This document shows positions 33,329-42,565 of a stretch of 64,000 nucleotides of DNA, piece after piece (positions within the stretch are counted from its first letter, which is position 1; each line of letters starts with the position of its first letter). The notes beneath the pieces were generated by a model, which saw nothing but the letters and a program-made list of their open reading frames with translations, was not told where the DNA came from and made no database searches. The position numbers and the translations under genes are program-made. Source of the stretch: Deltaproteobacteria bacterium (GTDB lineage: Bacteria; Desulfobacterota; Dissulfuribacteria; Dissulfuribacterales; QOAL01); contig WGDC01000008.1 in the NCBI GenBank assembly GCA_015493475.1, forward strand, positions 47,472 through 111,471, given 5' to 3'.

Positions 33329-34022
33329 TCCTGCCCCACGCAATCAGATGCCTGTCGCTGACCTTTTCCACGGTCAGAAATGATAATTTTGTATTCTTGA
33401 GATAGTCTGTAACCTCGGCAACCCTGTAGGCTGCCAAGAGAGAATTGTAGAAGTCGCGTTTTAATATTTTTGGTTCCGATCCGCTGTATTTCTCCACAAG
33501 CCCGTGCGCCAAAGAGGTATTATCTGGTCTATAAAGATCCATTACAAAAATTATGGAGCCATCTCTGACAAGCTCTTCCACGCTCTGCCAGAAAAGGGCC
33601 TGACTCGGCATGTGATGTAGAAGGCTGTTGCTAATGATGCCATCGTAGAATCTCGACAGCGGTTCTTGGCCTGACAGTGGCAGCTTTGCTGTGAAAAGCC
33701 GGATCCTGTCCCCGAGCCCGTTTCTATCAATGATTTTTTCTGCCTCGGAAAGCATGGTACGGGAAGCGTCTATGGCATGAATGAATACCCTGGGGAAACG
33801 CCTTGCAACCCTGACAGCTATGTCGCATGGTCCGCAACCAAGGTCTATGTAAAGGCCCTCTATGTCCCTGCCGAATCTTGCCTCCATGAGATCCACGAAC
33901 ATTTCGTGGGGAACCGAAAAATCTGCTCCAGCATAGGCAAGTACATGTTCTTCCTCATCCATGACCTCTTTTTCGGGAATTCTTTCAGGCAACGGAAGCG
34001 ATTTGCCATTCATGTGTATCAT
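33324..34022 (-). CDS. Class I SAM-dependent methyltransferase
   Basis: The 232-residue protein has motif I as YIDLGCGPCDIAV, the acidic loop after the second strand (FIHAIDASRTMLSEAEKI), and the later DGIISNSLLHHM and FVMDLYRPD strands of a Rossmann methyltransferase. The substrate is unknown. Its ATG at 34022 overlaps the glyS stop as ATGA, so it is coupled to glyS. A longer frame that starts inside glyS (34082) is less likely. It closes the thiC-glgC-glyQS operon. Confidence 0.85.
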   Translation of the reverse strand: MIHMNGKSLPLPERIPEKEVMDEEEHVLAYAGADFSVPHEMFVDLMEARFGRDIEGLYIDLGCGPCDIAVRVARRFPRVFIHAIDASRTMLSEAEKIIDRNGLGDRIRLFTAKLPLSGQEPLSRFYDGIISNSLLHHMPSQALFWQSVEELVRDGSIIFVMDLYRPDNTSLAHGLVEKYSGSEPKILKRDFYNSLLAAYRVAEVTDYLKNTKLSFLTVEKVSDRHLIAWGRK

Positions 34023-36130
34023 CCCTCTGTCACAATAAAAGAAAGATCGCCTATCTTGAGAAAAAGCCTCGATATCAGCCATAGAAGGGAAAGACGGTTG
34101 GCCCTGATGGCCTTATCATCTACCATGACCATGACATGATCAAAAAAACGGTCAATGTGGGGCTTGAGGGAAAGAAGCAGGATCAGTGCATCCTGATAAC
34201 TGCTTGCTGATGGTGAGGCCCCGTTTCCCCTGTTCGCAAGAAGCGGGGCTATTTGCTCCTTGACTTGAAGGAATGCCTCGTAAAGGACCATTTCCTCTTC
34301 TTCCTCGAACAGTTCGGTTTTGACGTTTCCTCCAGGGAATCCTTTGAGGATGTTCATTACCCGCTTGAAAGCGATGCTGATGTCCTCGAACTCTGGCTTT
34401 CTCCTTACGCCTTTCAGGGCCAGTGCCCTTTGATAACAATCATGAAACGAGTCAAAATCTGCATTTATTGCCGCGTCAACAACATCATAATCGACGTTTC
34501 TCGATATCAATTCGTGCTTGAACCGTTTCTTGAAAAATCCGAGGATTTCTCCCTTCAATCTGTGGGGAATTTCCGGGACGAAGTCTACTACGGAGTCAAG
34601 AGCTTCATCTATAAGATTGGGTAGCGATATGTTCAGCTCGCGTTCTATGAGTATGTTTACTATGCCAAGGGCCTGCCTCCTGAGGGCGTATGGATCCTGA
34701 GTACCGCTCGGCTTAAGCCCCAGGGCGAAAGTGGCCGTGATGGTATCCACCTTGTCAGCAATACTCAATATTATTCCAGGCAGTGTTGCGGGCAGGTCCC
34801 CGCCCGAGCGTGTGGGCATGTAATGCTCCTCTATCGCCTCGGCTACTTCTTCGGCCTCGCCGGAAATAATGGCGTACTCTTTTCCCATGACACCTTGCAA
34901 GCTAGGGAATTCACCTACCATTTCCGTGCACAAATCCGCCTTGCACAGGTACGCTGCCCTTTTTACTATTTCGGCGTTATCGTACTGAGCCATGTTCGCT
35001 ATGAATTCAGAAAGTCTTTGCAACCGTTCAACTTTGTCAAGAATAGAGCCAAGGCCTTTGTGAAATACCATCCCAGCAAGGTCGGGGACAAAATCTTCGA
35101 GCCTTTTCCTGGTATCCTCCCTGAAAAAAAAGTCTGCATCTGAAAGTCTTGCACCGAGCACCCTTTCATGACCTTTTCTTACGATATCCGGGCGAGGCGA
35201 GGGAGTGTTGTTTATTGCAATAAAGTTGGGTTTTAGTCTGCCATTTTCATCAACCACGGAAAAATATTTTTGATGTTCCTTCATGCAAGTGATGAGAACG
35301 GCATCGGGCAATGACAGGAACTGTTCCGAGAAACCGCCGCAGGTAGCCCAGGGGAATTCTGTGAGAAAGGTGTTGAGTTCCTCCAATTCCCTATCCCTGA
35401 GTACAAGGCCGGAGACTTCCGCAGCCTTTTTTTCCGCATCTGTCGTGAGCCTTTTTTTCCGTGCCCGTACATCCACTATGCAGCTCGCTTCCTTCAACCG
35501 TCCCAAGTACAGGTCAAAGGATGCAGATTCGAGCGAAATAGGGCCGGCTGCAGCAAATCTGTGGCCATAGGTGATCCTGTCGCTTCTTACACCTCCGTAA
35601 TTGAACGGCACAATATGGTCGCCGCAAAGTGCCACGATCCACCTTACGGGCCTAGCGAATTTGACCTCTTCGGCCCCCCATTTCATGGTCTTTTTGAATG
35701 GAATCCGCGCCATTAATTTTGGTAATATGGAAGCAAGGATTTTTGGCGCAGGAAGCCCCTTTTCTATCCTCGATATATAGACGTAGTCCCCTTTTTCAGT
35801 ACCCTTTACGCCGAGGTCCTCAACGGCCACATTGTTTTTCCTGGCAAATCCTTCGGCCGCTTTTGTTGGTCTTTCATTGTCGTCAAAGGCCACGACCTTT
35901 GGAGGGCCAAGTATCTCAGTTTCCCGGTCAGGCTGGCTAGAATCGAGACCTTGTACATGAACTACAAGCCTTCTTGGGGTTCCGGCTGTTCTGACACTGC
36001 CGAATAGAAGGTAATTTTTCCGCAATTTATCGGCAAGTTCTTTTTTTAAAAACTCGAGTGCAGGCAGAATGTATCCTGCCGGGATCTCCTCGCTTCCTAT
36101 CTCAAGTAGAAATTCCGTCTTCTCGTTCAA
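34019..36130 (-). CDS. glyS: Glycyl-tRNA synthetase beta subunit
   Basis: The bacterial (alpha2 beta2) GlyRS beta subunit of 703 residues. The start [20 protein letters not shown] is diagnostic, and [57 protein letters not shown], and [20 protein letters not shown] follow in order. The C-terminal part contains the anticodon-binding domain with [13 protein letters not shown]. The start overlaps the glyQ stop as ATGA. It needs GlyQ, encoded just upstream. Confidence 0.97.
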   Translation of the reverse strand: MNEKTEFLLEIGSEEIPAGYILPALEFLKKELADKLRKNYLLFGSVRTAGTPRRLVVHVQGLDSSQPDRETEILGPPKVVAFDDNERPTKAAEGFARKNNVAVEDLGVKGTEKGDYVYISRIEKGLPAPKILASILPKLMARIPFKKTMKWGAEEVKFARPVRWIVALCGDHIVPFNYGGVRSDRITYGHRFAAAGPISLESASFDLYLGRLKEASCIVDVRARKKRLTTDAEKKAAEVSGLVLRDRELEELNTFLTEFPWATCGGFSEQFLSLPDAVLITCMKEHQKYFSVVDENGRLKPNFIAINNTPSPRPDIVRKGHERVLGARLSDADFFFREDTRKRLEDFVPDLAGMVFHKGLGSILDKVERLQRLSEFIANMAQYDNAEIVKRAAYLCKADLCTEMVGEFPSLQGVMGKEYAIISGEAEEVAEAIEEHYMPTRSGGDLPATLPGIILSIADKVDTITATFALGLKPSGTQDPYALRRQALGIVNILIERELNISLPNLIDEALDSVVDFVPEIPHRLKGEILGFFKKRFKHELISRNVDYDVVDAAINADFDSFHDCYQRALALKGVRRKPEFEDISIAFKRVMNILKGFPGGNVKTELFEEEEEMVLYEAFLQVKEQIAPLLANRGNGASPSASSYQDALILLLSLKPHIDRFFDHVMVMVDDKAIRANRLSLLWLISRLFLKIGDLSFIVTEG

Positions 36131-36990
36131 CTCACATCCCCCCCCTGTTCCATGATTTGCTCATTGTATTTGCCTGCTACGGCCCTCGCTATCTTTCTTA
36201 CTCTGCCGATGTAAGCAGTTCTTTCTGAGACACTGATGGCGCCTCGGGCCTCAAGGAGGTTGAATGTGTGGGAACATTTCAGGCACTGGTCATAAGCGGG
36301 TCTTACAAGGCCCATATCAACGAGTTTGTGGGCCTCCGATTCAAATTTATCAAAAAGGTCTCTCAGAAGCTCAGTTCCCGCAGCCTCAAAGTTATATTTA
36401 GAAAATTCTATTTCATCCTGCAGGTGGACCACGCCGTAGGTGATATCGTGGTTCCATTTGAGATCGTAAACATTGTCCACCTCCTGAAGGTACATGGCAA
36501 TGCGCTCCAGGCCGTAAGTGATTTCAACGGAAACCGGAAACACGTCTATGCTTCCCACCTGCTGAAAATAGGTGAACTGTGTTATCTCCATCCCGTCAAG
36601 CCAGACTTCCCATCCAAGGCCCCAGGCGCCAAGGGTGGGGCTTTCCCAGTCATCTTCCACAAACCTGACATCGTGTTCCATGAGGTCAAGGCCGAAGGCC
36701 TCGAGACTCTTGAGATAAAGGCCCTGGACGTCCACCGGGCTCGGTTTAAGTATCACCTGGTACTGATAATAGTGCTGGAGCCGGTTAGGGTTTTGTCCAT
36801 AACGGCCGTCGGTAGGCCGCCTCGAAGGCTGGACGTAGGCAACCTTCCACGGATGCGGCCCAAGGGACCTTAGAAAGGTAGCGGGATGGAAGGTGCCGGC
36901 CCCTACCTCCACGTCATAGGGTTGAAACAAAAGACATCCCTGTTTTTTCCAATAGTTGTTTAACGAAAGGATTAGGTCCTGGAAATACAT
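36127..36990 (-). CDS. glyQ: Glycyl-tRNA synthetase alpha subunit
   Basis: The catalytic alpha subunit of 287 residues, class II synthetase. Hallmarks are [81 protein letters not shown], and the final [18 protein letters not shown]. It starts at 36990 with AAAGGAGAGG before it. The upstream gene is glgC, 13 bases away, so it is part of one operon. Both GlyRS subunits are complete. Confidence 0.98.
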   Translation of the reverse strand: MYFQDLILSLNNYWKKQGCLLFQPYDVEVGAGTFHPATFLRSLGPHPWKVAYVQPSRRPTDGRYGQNPNRLQHYYQYQVILKPSPVDVQGLYLKSLEAFGLDLMEHDVRFVEDDWESPTLGAWGLGWEVWLDGMEITQFTYFQQVGSIDVFPVSVEITYGLERIAMYLQEVDNVYDLKWNHDITYGVVHLQDEIEFSKYNFEAAGTELLRDLFDKFESEAHKLVDMGLVRPAYDQCLKCSHTFNLLEARGAISVSERTAYIGRVRKIARAVAGKYNEQIMEQGGDVS

Positions 36991-37003
36991 ATCCTCTCCT
37001 TTT

Positions 37004-38260
37004 TTATTTTTTAAATGTCGATCCGCCTCGAAGCCGTTTATTTTTCCAGTCTTGAGCCGAAATCTTTGGATAGATTATGCAGTTGCCCCCAACCACGGCG
37101 CCGGGAGGAATCTCGGCCCATTTGCCTATCAGTGTAATTCCCGTATTGAGATGTGACGGGAAATCCGTGTTTGGCTTTTCAGGCTCGGATCCTCCAATGG
37201 TTGCACCCGGGCCGAACCGGACGTCCTTGTCGGCAATGACTTTCTTGATGATGCAACCCTTTGCTATGGAGCACCTGTGCATAATTATCGAGTCTTTAAT
37301 TAACGCATCTGACTCTACACTGACCCCTGGGGACAGGACGGAATTAATTACCTTGCCTCTCACCTTGCAACCAGCTGAAACGGCGGAATTCCTGATAACT
37401 GCTCCCGGAACGACGTGGGCCGGTGGCCAGTCGCAAGGCATGGAACCCGCCTCCAAGTTTGTTACGATTCCCCAGGTCTGAGGATCAAGGCCGCTTGATG
37501 GATCGAGCAGGTCCATGTGTGCGTCCCAAAAGGCCTGTATGGTCCCCACGTCCCGCCAATATCCTCTGAAGACGTACCCAAAAAGCTCTCCGTCCTTCAT
37601 GGCCTTCGGCAGGATATGGTGACCGAAATCAGTCTCGGTGGTCCTTTTTAGGGAGTTTACAAGGTAATCCGTGTCAAATACGTAAATGCCCATGGAGGCT
37701 AGGTTTGACTTGGCTTTTTTAGGTTTTTCCTCCCAGTCAACTATCCGGCCCTGACTGTCCAATATTCCGATGCCAAACTGGCTCGTTTGCTCCCAAGGTA
37801 CGGTCATCATAGCAACGGTCACCTTCGCCCCTATGGCCCGGTGGTGGCTGACCATGTCCTTGTAGTCCATGTAATAGACGTGATCTCCTGAAAGGATGAG
37901 TATCTGAGAAGAGGGCCTTGATTCCATGAAATCCAGATTCTGCCTGACAGCATCGGCAGTACCCTTGTACCAGTCCGAGTCCTCCTCCCCGGTCCTGGGT
38001 GGCAGGATCTTGACCTCCCTGGTGCGTCCAGACAGGTCCCATGCGGAGCCGTCCCCGATATGGCTCATGAGGGAAAGGGGCTTGTACTGGGTAAGAACAG
38101 CTACGCGGGTAAGGTCTGAGTTCATCACATTTGACAGGGCAAAGTCTATTATGCGGTAAATACCCCCGAAGGGAACTGCGGGTTTGGCCCTGTGTTTGAC
38201 AAGGATATTCAGCCTCGATCCGACCCCTCCGGCCAGAATTATTGCAAGCGTGTCACGCAT
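37004..38260 (-). CDS. glgC: Glucose-1-phosphate adenylyltransferase (ADP-glucose pyrophosphorylase)
   Basis: GlgC makes ADP-glucose for glycogen. The start [36 protein letters not shown], and the catalytic [12 protein letters not shown] (the conserved Asp after strand beta5) are present, as are [13 protein letters not shown] and [19 protein letters not shown]. The C-terminal beta-helix ([20 protein letters not shown]) is complete. 418 residues is the family norm. It lies one base after thiC and 13 bases before glyQ. A glycogen branch is unremarkable in this phylum. Confidence 0.96.
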   Translation of the reverse strand: MRDTLAIILAGGVGSRLNILVKHRAKPAVPFGGIYRIIDFALSNVMNSDLTRVAVLTQYKPLSLMSHIGDGSAWDLSGRTREVKILPPRTGEEDSDWYKGTADAVRQNLDFMESRPSSQILILSGDHVYYMDYKDMVSHHRAIGAKVTVAMMTVPWEQTSQFGIGILDSQGRIVDWEEKPKKAKSNLASMGIYVFDTDYLVNSLKRTTETDFGHHILPKAMKDGELFGYVFRGYWRDVGTIQAFWDAHMDLLDPSSGLDPQTWGIVTNLEAGSMPCDWPPAHVVPGAVIRNSAVSAGCKVRGKVINSVLSPGVSVESDALIKDSIIMHRCSIAKGCIIKKVIADKDVRFGPGATIGGSEPEKPNTDFPSHLNTGITLIGKWAEIPPGAVVGGNCIIYPKISAQDWKNKRLRGGSTFKK

Positions 38261-38261
38261 A

Positions 38262-39575
38262 TTACTCGTTTATTTTATCACCTTTCAGGTACTGGTTAAG
38301 GGCGCTCTCAGCATTTTTGAGCGCACACAATTCACCGCACATGGAGCAGCCTTTTTTTGAAAGGGATTTTCTGGATTCAAGTATCCTTCTCGCATCACCC
38401 GGGAAAAGCATGTTTCTGAACTGCTCGTTCCACTTAAAGTCCCTCCTGTCTTTTGCTATTTGCTTGTCATGCCCGTCCACCCTGTCTTTCAACTTTACCA
38501 CATCCCCAATATGGGCCGCCAGTCTCGCCACCTTTACTCCGGTGGCCACGTCTTCCTCGTTTGGCAGGGCGAGGTGTTCCGCCGGGGTTATGTAACAGAT
38601 GAGGTCAGCCCCGTGCATGGACGACTGGGCAGCACCAATGGCAGCTGTAACATGGTCCCAGCCGGCACCAATGTCGGTTGGAAGCGGGCCGAGCATGTAG
38701 TAAGGGGCGTGGTTGGACATCTTTTTTTGGAGGATAATATTCGCCTCGATCTCATCGAGCGGCACATGGCCAGGCCCTTCCACCATTGCCTGGCATCCAG
38801 TTTCCCTGGCGAGCTCGCACAGCTCGCAGTTTAGGATGAGTTCTGCCATCTGTGCCCTATCAAGGGAGTCGTGTATGGCGCCTGCACGTATTCCGTTCCC
38901 TAGGCTTAAGACGGTGTCATACTTTTTAAGTATGGAGCATACCCTCCCAAACTGCTCATAAAGGGGATTTTCCCTGTTGTTTTTCATCATCCACTGGATC
39001 ATAAGAGTGCCGCCTTTGGAGCATAGCCCGCCATAGCGGTATCCCTGTTTTTTCATCCGCTCGATGGTAAAAAGGTTTATGCCGCAGTGGATGGCCATGA
39101 AAGCGATGCCGTCCTGGCATTGTTTCTCGATAAGGTCAAATAGAAACTCCGGATCAAGCCGAGTCGGGTCCTTGTATTTTTGTATGGTTTCGCAAAATGC
39201 CTGGTAAAGGGGGACGTTACCCACTGGTAGGGAGACCTCAGAAAGCACCGAGCGCCTTATAGTATCGAGATCTCCAGCCGCTGACAGCTCCATCAGAGTG
39301 TCTGCTCCTTGGTCCTCCGCTATTCGAGCCTTTCTCTTTTCGTGTTCTAGATCACAGACATCGGTGGAGGTCCCAATGGAAGCATTGATCTTGGTGCGGA
39401 GTCCCCTTCCTATTCCCACCACCTTCTTCTTATTAAAGCGTCCTTTAAGTATGATGATCTGTCCCTGCTGTATGCGATTTAATAATAACTTAGGAGAGAT
39501 CTCTTCCTGTTGGCAGACCTCTTCCATTTCCGGGGTCAGTTCGTTCTTGTTGGCGTATTCTAATTGCGTTGCCAA
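38262..39575 (-). CDS. thiC: Phosphomethylpyrimidine synthase (ThiC)
   Basis: ThiC makes the pyrimidine part of thiamine from AIR by a radical SAM reaction with a C-terminal cluster. The cluster motif is CxxCxxxxC in KKGCSMCGELCALKN near the end. Other conserved segments are VGIGRGLRTKINASIGTS, FMAIHCGINLFTIERMKKQGY, GNGIRAGAIHDSLDRAQMAE, MVEGPGHVPLDEIEANI, and ITPAEHLALPNEEDV. The 437-residue length is the short bacterial form. The start is TTG at 39575 with AGGAGAAGGAC before it. No TPP riboswitch is seen upstream. The gene is divergent from thiD. Confidence 0.97.
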   Translation of the reverse strand: MATQLEYANKNELTPEMEEVCQQEEISPKLLLNRIQQGQIIILKGRFNKKKVVGIGRGLRTKINASIGTSTDVCDLEHEKRKARIAEDQGADTLMELSAAGDLDTIRRSVLSEVSLPVGNVPLYQAFCETIQKYKDPTRLDPEFLFDLIEKQCQDGIAFMAIHCGINLFTIERMKKQGYRYGGLCSKGGTLMIQWMMKNNRENPLYEQFGRVCSILKKYDTVLSLGNGIRAGAIHDSLDRAQMAELILNCELCELARETGCQAMVEGPGHVPLDEIEANIILQKKMSNHAPYYMLGPLPTDIGAGWDHVTAAIGAAQSSMHGADLICYITPAEHLALPNEEDVATGVKVARLAAHIGDVVKLKDRVDGHDKQIAKDRRDFKWNEQFRNMLFPGDARRILESRKSLSKKGCSMCGELCALKNAESALNQYLKGDKINE

Positions 39576-39900
39576 GTCCTTCTCCTTTCAAGCAAAACAT
39601 GGCCTGCAAGAAAAAATGGGCCGCAGTTCCGAGACATGTATTGATGAAACCGAATAAATGGCAAAACCGTGCGAAAGTGCAAAAGCGGTATAAGGTAGCG
39701 TAAATATAACCACGTTATATTGCGACCCTCTTGTATGACCATGCCTTTTGCAGGTTCGTAACGCGTTTATCCCGAAAAGGCCAAGTCAACATACTATAAC
39801 TGGCGCCACTTACCAAGATCGACTTTGCAAGGGCTTGCTATGTATCCGGTCACCGGTTTAGACTCTCTTGTGCACAGTTTCCTGTATCAGGACAGAGGAC
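39576..39900. other. thiC-thiD divergent intergenic region, 325 bases, no gene seen
   Basis: Both strands were read for a TPP riboswitch (CTGAGA and the GAACCTGATC-type core) without success. The stretch holds the 19-base inverted repeat listed separately and the leader of thiD. Promoters for thiC and thiD must lie here, but no clear -35/-10 pair stands out on either strand. Confidence 0.5.
39703..39721. promoter_or_regulatory. Perfect inverted repeat in the thiC-thiD control region
   Basis: AATATAAC-CAC-GTTATATT is an exact inverted repeat with eight-base arms and a three-base centre, 128 bases upstream of thiC and about 180 bases upstream of thiD. It has the shape of an operator for a dimeric regulator and is the only such element in the gap. 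Confidence 0.5.
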
Positions 39901-40716
39901 ATGAGGAAAGTGGTTTTGACAATAGCCGGGTCTGACCCTGCCGGTGGAGCCGGTGTTCAGCAGGACATCAGGGTGCTGACATGCATCGGGGTATACGCCT
40001 GCGCAGCAATAACCGCAATCACAGTGCAGAATACCATGGGTGTAAAGTCGGTTCATCCGGTGGCGGGTGGACTTCTTGAAGAACAGGTCAGGGCGGTTCT
40101 TGAGGACATAGATATTTCCGGGATCAAGATCGGAATGATTGCGACAGGGGAAAACATAGCCGCGCTTTCAAGAGTCATGTCTCTGAATGAACGGGCTTGG
40201 GTGGTCGCTGACCCTGTCATGCGTTCAAAAAACAACAAGGTGTTGATGGAAGATTCTGCCTCTATGCTCTACCAAAGCATGCTTTTGCCATATGTTGATA
40301 TTCTCACTCCCAATATCCCTGAGGCGTCCGTACTTTCTTCAATCCAGATAGATTCCCTTGATACGATGGAAAAGGCTGCAAGGGTTATCTATGAAAAGAT
40401 GAACATGAAGAGGCACTCTATTCACGCGCCAGGGGTTTACCTGAAGGGCGGGCACATGGAGTTTGAAGGGGAAAGCGTTGACATGTTCTATTCCAAGGGT
40501 AAAACGCTGTTGCTCAAGGCGAAAAGGATAAGCAACCGTCATACCCACGGTACAGGTTGCGTCCTATCATCAGCTCTTTGTGGGTTTCTGGCATTTGGCG
40601 AATGTCCGGAAGATGCTGCATGGCATGCAAAGGATTTTGTAACTTCTGCCATTGAGGCAGGGTTTCGCCTCGGCAGGGGAATAGGGCCGGTTGACCCCCT
40701 GATTTTTTTAAAATAG
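39901..40716 (+). CDS. thiD: Hydroxymethylpyrimidine / phosphomethylpyrimidine kinase
   Basis: ThiD phosphorylates HMP and HMP-P in thiamine synthesis. It is a ribokinase-family enzyme of 271 residues. VVLTIAGSDPAGGAGVQQDI, ITAITVQNTMGV, IKIGMIA, VADPVMRSKNN, LTPNIPEASVL and THGTGCVLSSALCGFLA (with the catalytic cysteine and anion hole) appear in order. The ATG at 39901 is chosen over an upstream start at 39868 because family members begin at this point. No thiE domain is fused to it. Confidence 0.95.
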   Translation: MRKVVLTIAGSDPAGGAGVQQDIRVLTCIGVYACAAITAITVQNTMGVKSVHPVAGGLLEEQVRAVLEDIDISGIKIGMIATGENIAALSRVMSLNERAWVVADPVMRSKNNKVLMEDSASMLYQSMLLPYVDILTPNIPEASVLSSIQIDSLDTMEKAARVIYEKMNMKRHSIHAPGVYLKGGHMEFEGESVDMFYSKGKTLLLKAKRISNRHTHGTGCVLSSALCGFLAFGECPEDAAWHAKDFVTSAIEAGFRLGRGIGPVDPLIFLK

Positions 40717-40720
40717 ACTT

Positions 40721-40755
40721 TACTGAATTGTTATTCAGTATTAATAAGGTATAAT
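40721..40755 (+). promoter_or_regulatory. ppaC promoter with overlapping perfect palindrome
   Basis: A TATAAT at 40750-40755 is spaced 16 bases from TTGTTA at 40728-40733. The -35 lies inside TACTGAAT-TGTT-ATTCAGTA (40721-40740), an exact inverted repeat with eight-base arms. A regulator bound there would block the polymerase. The same repeat could also serve as a weak terminator for thiD, but no T-run follows. Confidence 0.6.
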
Positions 40756-41004
40756 ACTTTAAAAGGGCCTGTTTTTTGGTTTCGACGTGAGATCAATCAC
40801 ATTATTTCCTTGTCTTGTAAGAACGAATGGGATTGGTGGAGAACGACTATTTTCCTATAAGAGTAAGGCCCGGAAGCGAAAAACGCAGCATGTGAAAGCC
40901 ATGCAGCGAGTTTTCACAACGATAATACATTTATTGGACAAAAGAGGCAGTTTCCCAAAAGTCTCAAAACATCATTTCTACCCAATCTTAAGGAGGTTAA
41001 GAAA
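40756..41004 (+). other. Long leader of the pyrophosphatase gene with possible short upstream ORF
   Basis: About 240 bases are transcribed before ppaC. A 22-codon reading frame, ATG 40827 to TGA 40893-40895, could encode a leader peptide, though its ribosome site is weak. A small GCATG...CATGC hairpin follows at 40886-40902. A GGTTTCGACG stretch near 40778 recalls the 5' end of tmRNA but the rest does not match. No known riboswitch was recognised. Confidence 0.4.
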
Positions 41005-41931
41005 ATGGCAGTTTATGTTCTTGGTCACAAAAGTCCTGACACAGACTCAGTAACGGCGGCAATAGCATTCGCCGAGCTCCAGAAGATGCTTGGCGTGGAC
41101 GCGGTTCCTTGCAGGCAGGGGGAGCTCAATCCCGAAACCAAGGTAGTCTTGGAAAAATTCGGCTACGACGCGCCAGAGCTGAGAACAGATGTAACCGGCG
41201 AGAAATATATGCTGGTTGACCACAGTGATATCAAGCAGGCACCGGATAACTGGGACAAGGGCGAGTTAATGGCGGTGATTGATCATCACAAGGTGGGTGA
41301 CATAACCACTCCGAATCCGATTCTCTTCGTGGCCATGCCTGTAGGTTGTACAGGTACGGTCCTCTATACCCTTTACAATGATGTATTTAAGAAAGATATT
41401 CCTGCAAACGTTGCCGGTCTTATGATGTCAGCGATTCTTAGTGATACGGTTCTCTTCAAGTCGGCCACCTGCACACCTGAGGACAAGGCGGCTGCGGAGG
41501 CCCTTGCGAAGATAGCAGGTGTCGGCGACATGATGGAATGGGGAATGGAGATGGCCAAGGCCAAGAGTGCTGTTGAAGGAGTCTCTCCAAGGGATCTGGT
41601 ATTCCGCGATTACAAGGATTTTGATATGAGCGGAAAGGCCATTGGCATAGGTCAGCTTGAGCTGGTATCCCTGGATCTCGTTGACAAGATGAGGGATGAT
41701 CTTTACGCAGAGCTTGAAAAGATCAAGCAGGAGAAGAATGCGCACAGCATCTTCCTTATGCTTACGGACATCATGAAGGAAGGCACCGATCTCATGGCGG
41801 TCACTGATGATCCTTCCATTGTCGAGAAGGCCTTTGGAGCAAAGCTCGAGGGTAAGTCTGTATGGCTGCCCGGCGTTATGAGCAGAAAGAAACAGATGGT
41901 TCCCAACCTGGAGAAGGCCTGCGCTTCCTGA
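41005..41931 (+). CDS. ppaC: Manganese-dependent inorganic pyrophosphatase (DHH family)
   Basis: Family II pyrophosphatase, which hydrolyses pyrophosphate to phosphate. The first metal site is in VLGHKSPDTDSVTAAIAFA, the DHH motif is in MAVIDHHKVGD, LVDHSDI gives another ligand, and SAILSDTVLFKS follows. The C-terminal DHHA2 domain ends with the substrate-binding GVMSRKKQMVPNL. 308 residues is the classic size without CBS domains. A strong AAGGAGGTTAAG ribosome site precedes it. Pyrophosphate removal would be useful where sulfate activation makes much pyrophosphate, but this is general and not proof of sulfate use. Confidence 0.97.
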   Translation: MAVYVLGHKSPDTDSVTAAIAFAELQKMLGVDAVPCRQGELNPETKVVLEKFGYDAPELRTDVTGEKYMLVDHSDIKQAPDNWDKGELMAVIDHHKVGDITTPNPILFVAMPVGCTGTVLYTLYNDVFKKDIPANVAGLMMSAILSDTVLFKSATCTPEDKAAAEALAKIAGVGDMMEWGMEMAKAKSAVEGVSPRDLVFRDYKDFDMSGKAIGIGQLELVSLDLVDKMRDDLYAELEKIKQEKNAHSIFLMLTDIMKEGTDLMAVTDDPSIVEKAFGAKLEGKSVWLPGVMSRKKQMVPNLEKACAS

Positions 41932-41962
41932 TGATGCAAGTAAACCATTTAAAATAGTCGAC

Positions 41963-41991
41963 AAGGCCGGTATAATAGCCGGCCTTTTTGG
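41963..41991 (+). terminator. Terminator of ppaC
   Basis: AAGGCCGG (41963-41970) pairs with CCGGCCTT (41979-41986), followed by TTTGG. The loop contains TATAAT by chance; no promoter is claimed there. Confidence 0.85.
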
Positions 41992-42066
41992 TTATAGAAA
42001 CAAGGCGTGAACTGGATTATTATTACTGGGTTGACTGAGTAATCATGAATAAAAGGAGGTGATAGA

Positions 42067-42522
42067 ATGACCCCTGACATTGATGCACTTTTTACCGAGG
42101 GACAATTTAAATTCATGGATGAAGAATATGACGAGGCCATCAAGGTCTTTACCAAAGTGATAGAGCTCGATCCTGCTTTTGGTAAGGCATACCAGGCACG
42201 TGCAATAGCCTATTTGAGAACAGGCGATAATACCAAGGCTCTTGAGGATATTGCCATGGCAATAGAAGCGGAACCCGAGAACCACAGATTTCATTACCAC
42301 AAGGGGGCAATTCACCTCAAGAATGAAGAACTTGACGAAGCCGTGGAGGCGCTTTCCCGTGCCATTGATATTGCCCCGGATTATGCCCCTGCCTATCTGC
42401 TTAGAAGCGAGGTTTTTGATAAGCTTGGCGAGGAGGAGGCCGCTGCCGCAGACTTTAACAAGGCGGATGTACTGAGAAAAGAGCAGACCCAGGCGAGCAA
42501 AATAGTAGATTTTTGGCGTTAG
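42067..42522 (+). CDS. Small TPR protein
   Basis: A 151-residue protein with AAAGGAGGTGA in front of ATG 42067. Almost all of it is four TPR-type helix pairs: FTEGQFKFMDEEYDEAIKVF, ...AYQARAIAYLRTGDNTKALE, ...FHYHKGAIHLKNEELDEAVEA and ...AYLLRSEVFDKLGEEEAAAA. No signal peptide or other domain is seen. It lies after ppaC with its own short leader (the ppaC terminator is between) and before a bidirectional terminator. The partner is unknown. Confidence 0.88.
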   Translation: MTPDIDALFTEGQFKFMDEEYDEAIKVFTKVIELDPAFGKAYQARAIAYLRTGDNTKALEDIAMAIEAEPENHRFHYHKGAIHLKNEELDEAVEALSRAIDIAPDYAPAYLLRSEVFDKLGEEEAAAADFNKADVLRKEQTQASKIVDFWR

Positions 42523-42536
42523 ATTCTAAGGCCCTT

Positions 42537-42561
42537 ACCGGTGGCTATGAGTGCCACCGGT
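42537..42561. terminator. Bidirectional terminator between TPR gene and TonB receptor gene
   Basis: ACCGGTGGC (42537-42545) pairs perfectly with GCCACCGGT (42553-42561), followed on the plus strand by CTTGTT and on the minus strand by AAGGGCCTT. It lies between two converging genes. Confidence 0.75.
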
Positions 42562-42565
42562 CTTG

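Noticed and set aside
40770..40800. GGTTTCGACG resembling the 5' end of tmRNA in the ppaC leader
   Set aside because: No tRNA-like 3' end with GGTTCGA and CCA, no tag reading frame ending in an ALAA-type peptide, and the transcript runs into ppaC.
40787..41053. 88-codon plus-strand reading frame before ppaC
   Set aside because: It overlaps the ppaC start and ribosome site, has a basic low-complexity translation and no family match; it is part of the leader.
41971..41978. TATAAT within the loop of the ppaC terminator as a promoter
   Set aside because: It lies in a hairpin loop, with no -35 at a fitting distance.
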